Shown here: one piece after another, positions 14,729-23,063 of the stretch
How positions within the stretch are numbered: the first letter of the stretch is position 1
Layout of the letters: each line of letters starts with the position of its first letter
Assembly: GCF_000012485.1 (NCBI RefSeq)
Contig: NC_007512.1
Span: forward strand, 807,001 to 871,000
Origin: Pelodictyon luteolum DSM 273
GTDB lineage: Bacteria > Bacteroidota > Chlorobiia > Chlorobiales > Chlorobiaceae
Reading direction: 5' to 3'
Length of the DNA: 64,000 nt
Notes under the pieces: model-generated
Databases searched by the model: none
Told to the model about the DNA's origin: nothing
Seen by the model: only the letters and a program-made list of their open reading frames with translations
Program-made: the position numbers and the translations under genes

Positions 14729-17700
14729 AAGCCCTCATCCGTCATTTCGTCCGCTACCCGGTGCTCGGCAATGTGCTGTTCCTTGCCGTCATCCTGTTCG
14801 GTCTGGTGTCGTTCACCCAGATCAAGACCACCTTCTTTCCCGACATCCCTCCCAATTTCATCTATGTCAGCGCACTCTATCCCGGCGCTTCGCCCGAGGA
14901 GATAGAGGAGGCCGTTACCTTGAAGATCGAAGACCGGCTGAAAGGCGTGAACGGCATCGACCGGGTGACCTCCGTATCGACGGAAAACAGCATGACGGTG
15001 ACCGTTGAGCTCAAGAAGGGGTTCGATGCCAACGACCTTCTGCAGGAGGTGACCAATTCGGTGAACCAGATCAGCTCGTTTCCTGCCGAACTCGAGCAGC
15101 TGAGGATATACAAGCAGGAACGGATGGACTTTGTCATCGCCTACTCCCTGTATGGCGACGTCGATCTCAGGACCCTGAAGGGATACGCCCGGAGCCTTGA
15201 GCGCGAGCTCCGCAACAGCGGTGCGGCGACCCGCATCACCCTCAGCGGATTTCCTCTGGAGGAGATCGAGGTCGGCCTTCGTGAAAACGACATGCGGGCC
15301 TACGGGATAACGTTCAGCGACGTGGCGGCCGCTGTCAGCCGTGCCAACGTCAAAATCACCGGCGGCACCATCCGGGGCTCCCGCGAGGAACTGCTCATCC
15401 GGGCTGACAGCAAGGGCTATCAGGCCTCTGACCTCAAGAGCATCGTGGTCCGCTCCGGCGCAAACGGTGCTGTGGTGCGCCTCGGCGACCTGGCCGATGT
15501 CCGCGACCGCTGGTCGGATGATCCCGACAGGAGCTGGTTCAACGGCAAGCCGGCAGTCATCCTGGACATCGAGCGGAGCGCAGACCAGGACATGTTTGAA
15601 ATCGTCGGGAAGGCACAAACGGTCGTCGAGGCTTTTGACCGGCGCCATGCGGACATCCAGGTCGACATTCTCCGTAACGGTTCGGCCATCGTGAAGGAGC
15701 GGGCCGACATCCTCAGCAGCAACGGGTTTGTCGGCATGGTGCTTGTTGTCCTGTTTCTGGCTTTTTCTCTCAACCCCCGCCTCGCACTCTGGGTTGCGGC
15801 CGGCATCCCGTTCTCGTTCGCCGGCATGTTCATGCTCGGTTCACTCTACGGTCTGTCGATCAACGTAGTCTCGCTGCTGGCAATGATTCTGGTGGTCGGC
15901 ATCATTGTCGACGACGGCATCGTGATTGCCGAGAGCATCTACCAGCGTTACGAAAAAGGCGAGAAGCCCCTTGAGGCTGCACTGAACGGCACGATGGAGG
16001 TCATTCCCTCCGTTACGGCGGCGGTGCTCACCTCCGTAGTCCTCTTCTTCCTGTTCCTGTTCCTCGACGGGGACCTTGGCCAGCGGGTCAAGGACATCGC
16101 TTTCGTCGCCTCTACGACCCTCCTGGTGTCGCTTCTCGAAAGCATCTTCATCCTTCCGGCCCACATTGCCCACTCAAAGTCGCTGCACGGCCGCCCGGAG
16201 GCAAAGAGCTGGCTGCTCCGCAAGTCGGAGGAGTTCCTCCATTTCCAGCGCGATGTGCTCTATGCTCCGATCCTGCGTTTCAGCATCGCCAACCCGCTCA
16301 TTACGGCGGCAGTGCCGGTGGCTCTTCTCATCATCACCTTCGGCGCCATGCGGGGCGGCTTCATCAAGGCGACGTTCTTTCCGGTCATCGAGCACGACAA
16401 CGTCCAGATCACCCTGGAAATGCCAACCGGCACACCGGGCGGCGTGACGGCCGGGGCGCTTGCCCGGATGGAGCAGCGGATCAGGGATGTCGATGATGCT
16501 TACCGGCAGAGCGAGGGTGGCGAGAACGGGCTTGTGGCGGCGATTGCCCGCGACATCGGACCCGAGGGCCACCAGGGCGGACTGCGGGTCACCCTTGTCG
16601 ACAGCCGGCTCCGCTCGATCGGCAGCCTCGAGACGGGCAACCGGTTCCGTGATGCCATCGGACCCGTTCCCGGGGCGAGCAAGCTCCTGGTCGGCGGCGG
16701 GGGATTCTGGGGCATGCCGGTTTCCATCGCGCTGAAAAGCGACAACCTCGCCCAGCTCGACGGCGCCCGGCGTATGCTCGAGGAGGAGCTGAAGGGGATG
16801 GAGCAGCTTAAGGATGTCGCCGACAACGACCCACCGGGTCTCCAGGAGGTGCGGGTACGGCTGAAGGAGAAGGCCTACGCGCTCGGGTTGACGACCGGTG
16901 AGGTCATGAACAGGGTGCGCAGTGCGTTTTTCGGCCAGGAAGCCCAGCGTCTGGTGCGCGGCATTGATGAAGTGAAGGTATGGGTCCGATACGGCGAGGA
17001 TGAGCGTTCAACAATCGGTGCGCTCGAGACGATGTTCATCCGGCTCGACGACGGACGTTCCATTCCGCTCAGGGAGATTGCAGATCTTTCCGTCAGCCGT
17101 GGAATTTCCTCCATCAAGCATATCGACGCACAGCGTGTCGTAAAGATCGAAGCTGATATCGCCGATCCCAAAACATCGGTGCCGCAGCTGCTCGACGTTG
17201 TCAGCCGGAACATCATGCCCCCCATACTTGCCGCCTATCCCGACGTCAGCTTCAATTTCGAGGGGCAGAGCCGCGAGAGCGGCAAGACCACCGGCTCGAT
17301 GCGCATCGCCTTTCCTGCGCTGCTCTTCATCATGTACCTCATCATCGTCATCACCTTCCGCTCGTTCAGTCAGGCTCTCCTCGTGATGCTGCTTCTGCCC
17401 CTCGCCCTCATCGGTGTCGCCTGGGGCCATTTCATCCAGGGCTACATCCTCAGCATCCTGTCGCTGTTCGGGGTCATCGCCCTCATCGGCATCGTTGTCA
17501 ACGATTCCCTTGTCTTCATCAGCAGCTTCAACAGCCGCATCAAGGAGGGCGTGCCGTTCCAGGACGCTTTGTATGAGGTCGGACTCAGCCGGTTCCGCCC
17601 CATCATCCTCACGACCATCACCACCGTAGCCGGGCTCGGTCCGCTCATCTTCGAGCAGAGCCGCCAGGCGCAGTTCCTCTCACCGATGGCCATATCGGTG

Positions 17701-17871
17701 GCTTACGGGCTGCTGTTCGGCACAACCCTGACACTCATCATCATCCCTGCGCTGCTTGTGCTGCATAACGCGGCCCGACGCAGGATCCATTCATTCATCG
17801 CCCGTCGCCCCGTGACGCCCGAAGAGGCCGAGCCGGCATGGCGGGAGGAGGTTTTCAGCCGTGAACAATAG
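14725..17871 (+). CDS. RND-family efflux pump (AcrB/MdtC-like inner-membrane transporter)
   Basis: The protein is 1048 residues, the usual RND length. It has an N-terminal TM (LFLAVILFGLVSF), a first porter domain, a TM block with the conserved GIIVDDGIVIAE segment (TM4, paired acidic residues), a second porter domain and a final TM block with VNDSLVFISS. It begins at GTG overlapping the adaptor stop. The substrate (drug, lipid or metabolite) cannot be read from sequence. RND pumps are trimers driven by the proton gradient. Confidence 0.95.
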   Translation: MKALIRHFVRYPVLGNVLFLAVILFGLVSFTQIKTTFFPDIPPNFIYVSALYPGASPEEIEEAVTLKIEDRLKGVNGIDRVTSVSTENSMTVTVELKKGFDANDLLQEVTNSVNQISSFPAELEQLRIYKQERMDFVIAYSLYGDVDLRTLKGYARSLERELRNSGAATRITLSGFPLEEIEVGLRENDMRAYGITFSDVAAAVSRANVKITGGTIRGSREELLIRADSKGYQASDLKSIVVRSGANGAVVRLGDLADVRDRWSDDPDRSWFNGKPAVILDIERSADQDMFEIVGKAQTVVEAFDRRHADIQVDILRNGSAIVKERADILSSNGFVGMVLVVLFLAFSLNPRLALWVAAGIPFSFAGMFMLGSLYGLSINVVSLLAMILVVGIIVDDGIVIAESIYQRYEKGEKPLEAALNGTMEVIPSVTAAVLTSVVLFFLFLFLDGDLGQRVKDIAFVASTTLLVSLLESIFILPAHIAHSKSLHGRPEAKSWLLRKSEEFLHFQRDVLYAPILRFSIANPLITAAVPVALLIITFGAMRGGFIKATFFPVIEHDNVQITLEMPTGTPGGVTAGALARMEQRIRDVDDAYRQSEGGENGLVAAIARDIGPEGHQGGLRVTLVDSRLRSIGSLETGNRFRDAIGPVPGASKLLVGGGGFWGMPVSIALKSDNLAQLDGARRMLEEELKGMEQLKDVADNDPPGLQEVRVRLKEKAYALGLTTGEVMNRVRSAFFGQEAQRLVRGIDEVKVWVRYGEDERSTIGALETMFIRLDDGRSIPLREIADLSVSRGISSIKHIDAQRVVKIEADIADPKTSVPQLLDVVSRNIMPPILAAYPDVSFNFEGQSRESGKTTGSMRIAFPALLFIMYLIIVITFRSFSQALLVMLLLPLALIGVAWGHFIQGYILSILSLFGVIALIGIVVNDSLVFISSFNSRIKEGVPFQDALYEVGLSRFRPIILTTITTVAGLGPLIFEQSRQAQFLSPMAISVAYGLLFGTTLTLIIIPALLVLHNAARRRIHSFIARRPVTPEEAEPAWREEVFSREQ

Positions 17872-19240
17872 CCATCGACGGGCCGGGCGGGCATTCTCTG
17901 GAATGGTCCCGTTCGTTCTCTGCATCTTTTTCGCACTGGCTCCGGTTGCGTCGAGAGCGGCCGGTTCAGGTGACTTCGCAACGAGCGATTCCACGGCAAT
18001 CGAGCGCCTCACACTCGAAGATGCCCTCATTCGGGCCCTCGGGCACAATACCGACATTCAGGTCGCCAGAGGGGAAGAGGAGATCGCCCGTAACGGGGTC
18101 CACATCGGCAATGCCGGCCTTCTGCCGAAACTCTCGGCCGTTTCGTCCGTCTCATGGCATGACCCCGGAAAGGGAGCGCCGGCGTCGTCTGTCGAGTCAA
18201 CCACCACGGCGGCGGAGCTGCAGGCGAGCTACACCCTCTTCGACGGTTTCGGCAGCATCCGGACCTTCACCAGACTCAAGAACAGCGGCAGGCTCGGCAC
18301 CCTGAAGGCCCGGGAACGTATCGAGATCGTTGTCATGGATGTCGCCAGAGCCTATTACGGTGCGGCCAACTCACTCGAAGAGCTGCATGCATCAATGCAG
18401 GCTGTGGAGATATCCGATGAGCGCCTCCGACGGGCGAAGCTGCGGAGGGATTACGGACAGGCAAACACCCAGGAGGTGCTCTCCGCCGAAGTGGACGCCA
18501 ACAATGACCAGGTGACGCTCCTGAATGCCCGTCTCGGACGGGAAACCGCAATGCGCAGGCTGAACGTCCTGCTCGGCCATCGGGTCGGCCATCACTATGC
18601 GATAGCTGACTCCGTCGTGTTTTCCGCTCTTCCGCCCCTCGACTCGCTCCGGGTGAGTGCCCTCGGAACCAATGCCGGTTATCTGGCAAGCGGCGGGGAG
18701 GTGCTCGATCAGCGCCTCCTTATGCTCATCGCCCGTTCGGAACAGTACCCCGAAGTTTCCCTTCAGGCCGGATGGGGCCTCAGCCGCTACGCCGCGGGCC
18801 GGGACATAGGCTTGAATGGCACGACGCCGGGCGCGTCCGGAGGGGTGGTGGTGAACTGGCCGATTTTCAACGGTCGCCAGACCGCCATAAAGACTGAAAA
18901 CGCCCGGATTGCTTGGCTTAACAGCCGTCTGCGCCACGACCGGGCTCTCCAGCAGCTCCTGCAGGAGCTCCGGGACGGGTGGGACGCATGGTCCATAAGC
19001 CGTGATGTGCTCCGGTTCGAGGAACGGAACATCGAGTCGGCGCGGCTCAATTTCCAGCGCACCCGTGAACTCTATGTGCTCGGCCAATCGACAGGAACCA
19101 CGTTCCGTGAAGCACAGCTGAACCTGATCCGGGCTGAAAAAAGCAGGGCCGGTGCCCGCTATGACAGAAAGCTCCGCGAGCTTGAGCTGCTGCGCCTCGG
19201 CGGAAGGCTGCTCACCCCGTTCGGGACGGCTGGTCGTTGA
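17861..19240 (+). CDS. TolC-like outer-membrane channel of the RND operon
   Basis: This 459-residue protein has a signal peptide (about 1-35, FSGMVPFVLCIFFALAPVAS) and two OEP-type repeats of long helices and strands (ERLTLEDALIRALGHNTDI at the start; the second repeat from about 270). It starts at GTG 11 bases inside the pump gene, so it is translationally coupled. It forms the outer-membrane exit duct of the preceding adaptor and pump. Confidence 0.92.
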   Translation: MNNSHRRAGRAFSGMVPFVLCIFFALAPVASRAAGSGDFATSDSTAIERLTLEDALIRALGHNTDIQVARGEEEIARNGVHIGNAGLLPKLSAVSSVSWHDPGKGAPASSVESTTTAAELQASYTLFDGFGSIRTFTRLKNSGRLGTLKARERIEIVVMDVARAYYGAANSLEELHASMQAVEISDERLRRAKLRRDYGQANTQEVLSAEVDANNDQVTLLNARLGRETAMRRLNVLLGHRVGHHYAIADSVVFSALPPLDSLRVSALGTNAGYLASGGEVLDQRLLMLIARSEQYPEVSLQAGWGLSRYAAGRDIGLNGTTPGASGGVVVNWPIFNGRQTAIKTENARIAWLNSRLRHDRALQQLLQELRDGWDAWSISRDVLRFEERNIESARLNFQRTRELYVLGQSTGTTFREAQLNLIRAEKSRAGARYDRKLRELELLRLGGRLLTPFGTAGR

Positions 19241-19274
19241 ATCGTCACTTTTTTTGTTACGCGCTTTATTTTTC

Positions 19275-19305
19275 TTTGATTCTTCTGGACGGGATGGTAT
19301 ATTTG
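19275..19305 (+). promoter_or_regulatory. Promoter TTTG-N19-TATATTTG for the tRNA cluster
   Basis: TTTG at 19275-19278, a 19-base spacer and TATATTTG at 19298-19305 exactly match the Bacteroidetes consensus TTTG-N19-TAnnTTTG. The predicted start, about seven bases downstream, is some 12 bases before the first tRNA gene. It lies in an otherwise AT-rich gap after the efflux operon. Confidence 0.7.
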
Positions 19306-19323
19306 GAGCCTTCCGTTAAGAAA

Positions 19324-19396
19324 CGGGGCATGGCGCAGCTGGTAGCGTGCCTGCTTTGGGAGCAGGAGGTCCCGAGTTCGAGTCTCGGTGCCCCGA
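19324..19396 (+). tRNA. tRNA-Pro (TGG)
   Basis: Acceptor stem CGGGGCA pairs with TGCCCCG, the anticodon loop TTTGGGA gives anticodon TGG, and the T loop is TTCGAGT. The 3' CCA is not encoded. First gene of a four-tRNA cluster behind the promoter at 19275-19305. Confidence 0.95.
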
Positions 19397-19421
19397 CTGA
19401 TGAGGTTCCGGGAGTGACGAC

Positions 19422-19497
<76 letters not shown>

Positions 19498-19527
19498 TTG
19501 GAAGTCCGGGAGTTTAAGGTTTTCTAT

Positions 19528-19602
19528 GGTGATTGTAGCTCAGTTGGTTAGAGCGCCAGGTTGTGGCCCTGGAGGTCGGGGGTTCGAGTCCCCTCATTCA
19601 CC
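19528..19602 (+). tRNA. tRNA-His (GTG)
   Basis: The anticodon loop TTGTGGC gives GTG. An extra G (19528) before position 1 faces discriminator C, the mark of tRNA-His. The acceptor arms GTGATTG and CATTCAC pair except for a T-T mismatch at position 5-68. CCA is not encoded. Confidence 0.93.
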
Positions 19603-19612
19603 CATGTTTTTT

Positions 19613-19684
19613 GGCCCCATCGACTAGCGGTTAGGTCACCACCCTTTCAAGGTGGCGGGACGGGTTCGAATCCCGTTGGGGTCA
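19613..19684 (+). tRNA. tRNA-Glu (TTC)
   Basis: Acceptor GGCCCCA pairs with TGGGGTC (one G-T pair), the anticodon loop CTTTCAA gives TTC, and the T loop is TTCGAAT. CCA is not encoded. Last of the four clustered tRNAs, 67 bases before pheT. tRNA-Glu also feeds tetrapyrrole synthesis in organisms of this kind. Confidence 0.95.
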
Positions 19685-19751
19685 CACTTCAAAGCTCTGT
19701 CCTTTGCCGGTACAGGGCTTTTTTTATTCATGAACGCAGATTTTCTCTTCT

Positions 19752-22166
19752 ATGAAAATATCTGTCAACTGGCTCAAAGATTTCCTTCCGTCCTTTTCCC
19801 CGGATATCACCTCCCTTGTCGAAAAGCTCACCTTCCTCGGCCTCGAGGTTGAGGATGTGGAGTCGACTCCCTTGCCTGACCTGCGGGTTGTGGTCGGGCG
19901 GGTGCAGTCCGTCGCTCTGCATCCTGATGCCGACCGCCTCCGGATCTGCATGGTCGACACCGGACTTGAAGAGCCGCTGCAGATCGTCTGCGGTGCTCCG
20001 AACGTGGCCGAGGGGATGCTGGTTCCTGTTGCGACCGAGGGTTCCCGCCTCACCATGCAGGACGGAACCTCTTTCGTCATCAAGCCTTCAAAGATCCGCG
20101 GCCAGCGTTCGTTCGGCATGATATGCGCAGCCGATGAGCTCGGCCTGTCGGCCGACCACTCAGGAGTCATGGAGCTCGACTCCTCCTATGCCGTCGGAGA
20201 GCCGTTTGCCCGTTACCTTGACTCGGACACCGTGCTCGACATAGCCGTCACCCCCAACCGCCCCGACGTGCTCTCGCATCTCGGCATAGCCCGGGAGCTC
20301 GGTTCCGCGCCGGACGCCATCCTTTTCCCCGAAGAGGCCCCCCTCGAGTTTTCCGCTGACTCTCCCCTGGTGCAGGTTATGGACAGCGGGGCTTGCCCGC
20401 TCTATGTCGGCGTCATCATCCGGGGCGTTACCGTAGGTCCTTCCCCCCGCTGGCTTTCGGCCCGGCTCGAGTCCATCGGACTGCGTCCGAAGAACAACAT
20501 CGTCGACATCACGAACTTCATCCTCCACGCACTCGGCCAGCCGCTCCACGCCTTCGACCTCCAGAAGCTTAAGGGCGGGCGCGTCATCGTGCGCAGCGAC
20601 TTCAGCGGCTCATTTACGACGCTTGGCGCAGAGCAGTGCACCGTGGAACCGGGCATGCCGGTAATCTGCGACACCCAAATGCCTGTGGCCCTTGCCGGCG
20701 TCATGGGCGGGCTGGACTCTGCGGTCGGAGAGGGAACCGTGGACATCCTTCTCGAGGCGGCCTGTTTTGCGCCGTCGGCCGTCCGCCGTTCGGCCAGGAA
20801 AGCCGGGATTTCATCTGACTCCTCATACCGGTTCGAGCGTGGCATTGATATCCGCAATGTCTTACCCGCAGCCCGTGCCGCCGTGGCCCTGATCCTCGAA
20901 ACGGCCGGCGGAACAGTCGGTGAGGCCACGCTGCAGGGTGATCCCTCTCCGGCGCTCCTTGTTCTCCCGTTCCGGCCCCGGAGGGCAAACGAGCTGCTCG
21001 GCACCGCAATCGAGACCGATGCGATGCAGGCGATGCTGGCCCGGATTGGGTTCCGGACCCTTGCTCTGGATGAGGGCGTGATGCAGGTGGAGGTCCCCTC
21101 CTGCCGCATCGACGTATTGCAGGAGATCGACCTCATTGAAGAGGTGGCGCGCCTTCATGGTTACGACAACATCGAGGCCTCAGGGCGCCTGGCGGCGACG
21201 TATCCCGCATCGCGGACCAGACCTGGATATTTTCCCGACTTTCTTCGTGGAGTCGCAGTCGGTCTTGATTTCAGGGAGGTGCTCACCAACCCGCTCATCC
21301 GGCGGGAGGAGGCGGCTCCCTTCGGTGATGGGCTCGTGAGTGTCCTGAACCCCATCAGCGAGGGCCTTGAGGTCCTTCGGCCGGGGCTCGTGCCCGGCAT
21401 GCTGAAGGTCATCGCCCACAACATCCGGCACGGGAACCGTGATATGCGCCTGTTCGAAGTGGCTCACGGCTTCAGTGTGGCCGATCCGTCAGGAGCGGCG
21501 GAGCAGGGCCCGCTCGGCGCCTACTGCGAGAAAGAGTGGCTGGTTCTGGCCCTCACCGGCAACCGCTATCCCCGGAGCTGGAACCAGCCCCCTGACAGGG
21601 TAGACTTCTATGATGCCGTCGGAGCGGCCGAGATGCTGCTCGGGAAACTGAATTTGCTTGATAAATCAGCAGTTAATATTTATAATGAAAATACTGTCAG
21701 TATTGATTTGGAGCTGACGGAAGGGAAGAAAAAACGGTCACAGCGTGCGGGCCGGGCCATGAGGCTGGATTCCGCTCTGCTTTCACAGTTCGGCATAGAG
21801 CAGGATGTCTTCACCGTCGAGCTTGATGTTTCGGTGCTCGAAATGCTCTACAGCCCTGATGTTGTCTACGACCCGCCTTCAAAATTCCCCGCCGTCCAGA
21901 GGGATCTTTCATTCATCCTGCCAGGCACGGTTCCCGTACAGTCGCTCGTCGGCCTTGTCCGTTCCAGCGACCCGCTCATCAGGGATGTTTCCGTTTTCGA
22001 CGTGTTCGAACGGGGCTCCGGCGGTGGCGGAGAGAGGAGTGTAGGGCTGTCGATTTCGATAGCCGACCATTCCGGAACCCTGCAGGAAGGGCGGATCAGT
22101 GAAATTCTTCGTACAGTTGGAGTCAATGCTGAAAGTAAGCTTGGTGCGGTAATTAGACAGGTCTGA
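19752..22166 (+). CDS. pheT: Phenylalanine-tRNA ligase beta subunit
   Basis: This 804-residue protein has the full bacterial PheT layout: an N-terminal MKISVNWLKDFLP start, the tRNA-binding OB domain (about 40-150, ADRLRICMVDTG), the B3/B4 editing domain, B5 domain, the catalytic-like core (DIDLIEEVARLHGYD-type motif, here LIEEVARLHGYDNIE), and the anticodon-binding FDX-ACB domain at the end (KFPAVQRDLSFI). It joins PheS to charge tRNA-Phe. pheS is not in the window. Confidence 0.97.
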   Translation: MKISVNWLKDFLPSFSPDITSLVEKLTFLGLEVEDVESTPLPDLRVVVGRVQSVALHPDADRLRICMVDTGLEEPLQIVCGAPNVAEGMLVPVATEGSRLTMQDGTSFVIKPSKIRGQRSFGMICAADELGLSADHSGVMELDSSYAVGEPFARYLDSDTVLDIAVTPNRPDVLSHLGIARELGSAPDAILFPEEAPLEFSADSPLVQVMDSGACPLYVGVIIRGVTVGPSPRWLSARLESIGLRPKNNIVDITNFILHALGQPLHAFDLQKLKGGRVIVRSDFSGSFTTLGAEQCTVEPGMPVICDTQMPVALAGVMGGLDSAVGEGTVDILLEAACFAPSAVRRSARKAGISSDSSYRFERGIDIRNVLPAARAAVALILETAGGTVGEATLQGDPSPALLVLPFRPRRANELLGTAIETDAMQAMLARIGFRTLALDEGVMQVEVPSCRIDVLQEIDLIEEVARLHGYDNIEASGRLAATYPASRTRPGYFPDFLRGVAVGLDFREVLTNPLIRREEAAPFGDGLVSVLNPISEGLEVLRPGLVPGMLKVIAHNIRHGNRDMRLFEVAHGFSVADPSGAAEQGPLGAYCEKEWLVLALTGNRYPRSWNQPPDRVDFYDAVGAAEMLLGKLNLLDKSAVNIYNENTVSIDLELTEGKKKRSQRAGRAMRLDSALLSQFGIEQDVFTVELDVSVLEMLYSPDVVYDPPSKFPAVQRDLSFILPGTVPVQSLVGLVRSSDPLIRDVSVFDVFERGSGGGGERSVGLSISIADHSGTLQEGRISEILRTVGVNAESKLGAVIRQV

Positions 22167-22180
22167 CATTACTTGGTTCC

Positions 22181-22486
22181 ATGCCTGAACGGAAAGGAGA
22201 GGACATACTTGCCGGTATCGGCACCCTCGAGGGCAATACCCGTCTGCTTGTCAACCGGCTCGATGCATTCCGCAAAGAGAACGAGGCGCTGAAGTCGGAA
22301 CTGGCGAGTCTGCAGGAGGTGCTCCGCTCGATGAAACTCCCCGGCGGCACAACGCCGTCTCATGGAGGAGCGGTAAAGGAAATGACAGGAACAGTCCCCT
22401 ACGCTGAAAAGCTGCAGGTGAAGCAGAAACTGGTCCTGATCCTGCAGAAGATCGAGATGGAACTCAGGAACGGTCATACCTTGTAG
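22181..22486 (+). CDS. Small coiled-coil protein between pheT and zapA, function unknown
   Basis: This 101-residue soluble protein has a coiled coil at about residues 15-50 (LLVNRLDAFRKENEALKSEL) and a helical tail. It begins 15 bases after pheT and ends eight bases before zapA, so it is probably co-transcribed. The position suggests a ZapB-like or other division-linked coiled-coil protein, but this is context only. Confidence 0.75.
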   Translation: MPERKGEDILAGIGTLEGNTRLLVNRLDAFRKENEALKSELASLQEVLRSMKLPGGTTPSHGGAVKEMTGTVPYAEKLQVKQKLVLILQKIEMELRNGHTL

Positions 22487-22494
22487 AATCTGCC

Positions 22495-22758
22495 ATGGAA
22501 AAGTTTGATGTAAATGTTTACGGTGATACCTACCCGCTTCGTGCCGATACCCGGGAAGCAGTTGAGAATGCTGCCGGTGAGGTCGACAGGAGGATGCGCC
22601 GTTTTGCTGTGCAGGCACCCTCATTCGAGCCGTTGAGGCTTGCTGTACTCGCTGCCGTCGAGCTTGCCGAGGAGAAGCTTCAGCTTGAAGAGACGATGGC
22701 CGGGCTGCAGGAGAGAATCGGGAAGCTCAACGCTTTTGTCGGGGACAATCTCCAGTAA
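22495..22758 (+). CDS. zapA: ZapA-type cell-division protein
   Basis: This 87-residue protein has the ZapA pattern: a VNVYGDTYPLRAD opening strand, the middle helix, LAVLAAVELAEEKL, and a C-terminal coiled coil. ZapA binds FtsZ and helps bundle its filaments at mid-cell. It is followed by the probable 6S RNA, a neighbour combination also known from Proteobacteria. Confidence 0.88.
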   Translation: MEKFDVNVYGDTYPLRADTREAVENAAGEVDRRMRRFAVQAPSFEPLRLAVLAAVELAEEKLQLEETMAGLQERIGKLNAFVGDNLQ

Positions 22759-22783
22759 ACAGTTACATTGAAAGTAGGAAAAT

Positions 22784-23008
22784 ATCCGCACCAGAAGATC
22801 GGGGTGTTTGTAAGTAAAAGAACTAACATCAAAGAATAGGGAGCCAGACTCTTCTTTTTGATTGCAGGCCTTGCCGGATTCCGGACCTGTCCGGATTGCC
22901 GGGTGCAGCGTTCGCGCCGCACCGATGGAAGCAAAAAACCAGAAGGAGGCACCCACCGTGTCACACGGGTTCTTGAATCTTACACATCTCGCCATGGTGC
23001 GGATTTTT
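22784..23008 (+). ncRNA. ssrS: Probable 6S RNA (ssrS)
   Basis: The 9-base segment ATCCGCACC (22784-22792) is perfectly complementary to GGTGCGGAT (22996-23004), which is followed by a T run. Inside, GTAAG and GGTGT on the left pair with CTTAC and ACATC on the right, and the centre folds into GC-rich hairpins. This long rod with internal loops, the size (about 220 nt) and the place just after zapA fit 6S RNA, which binds housekeeping RNA polymerase. No convincing protein is encoded here. A covariance search was not possible. Confidence 0.6.
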
Positions 23009-23063
23009 TTGTTTAAAATGGTGCTTCAGTCAGTGAATGGGGCACAAAAAGGAGGTAATTTTA

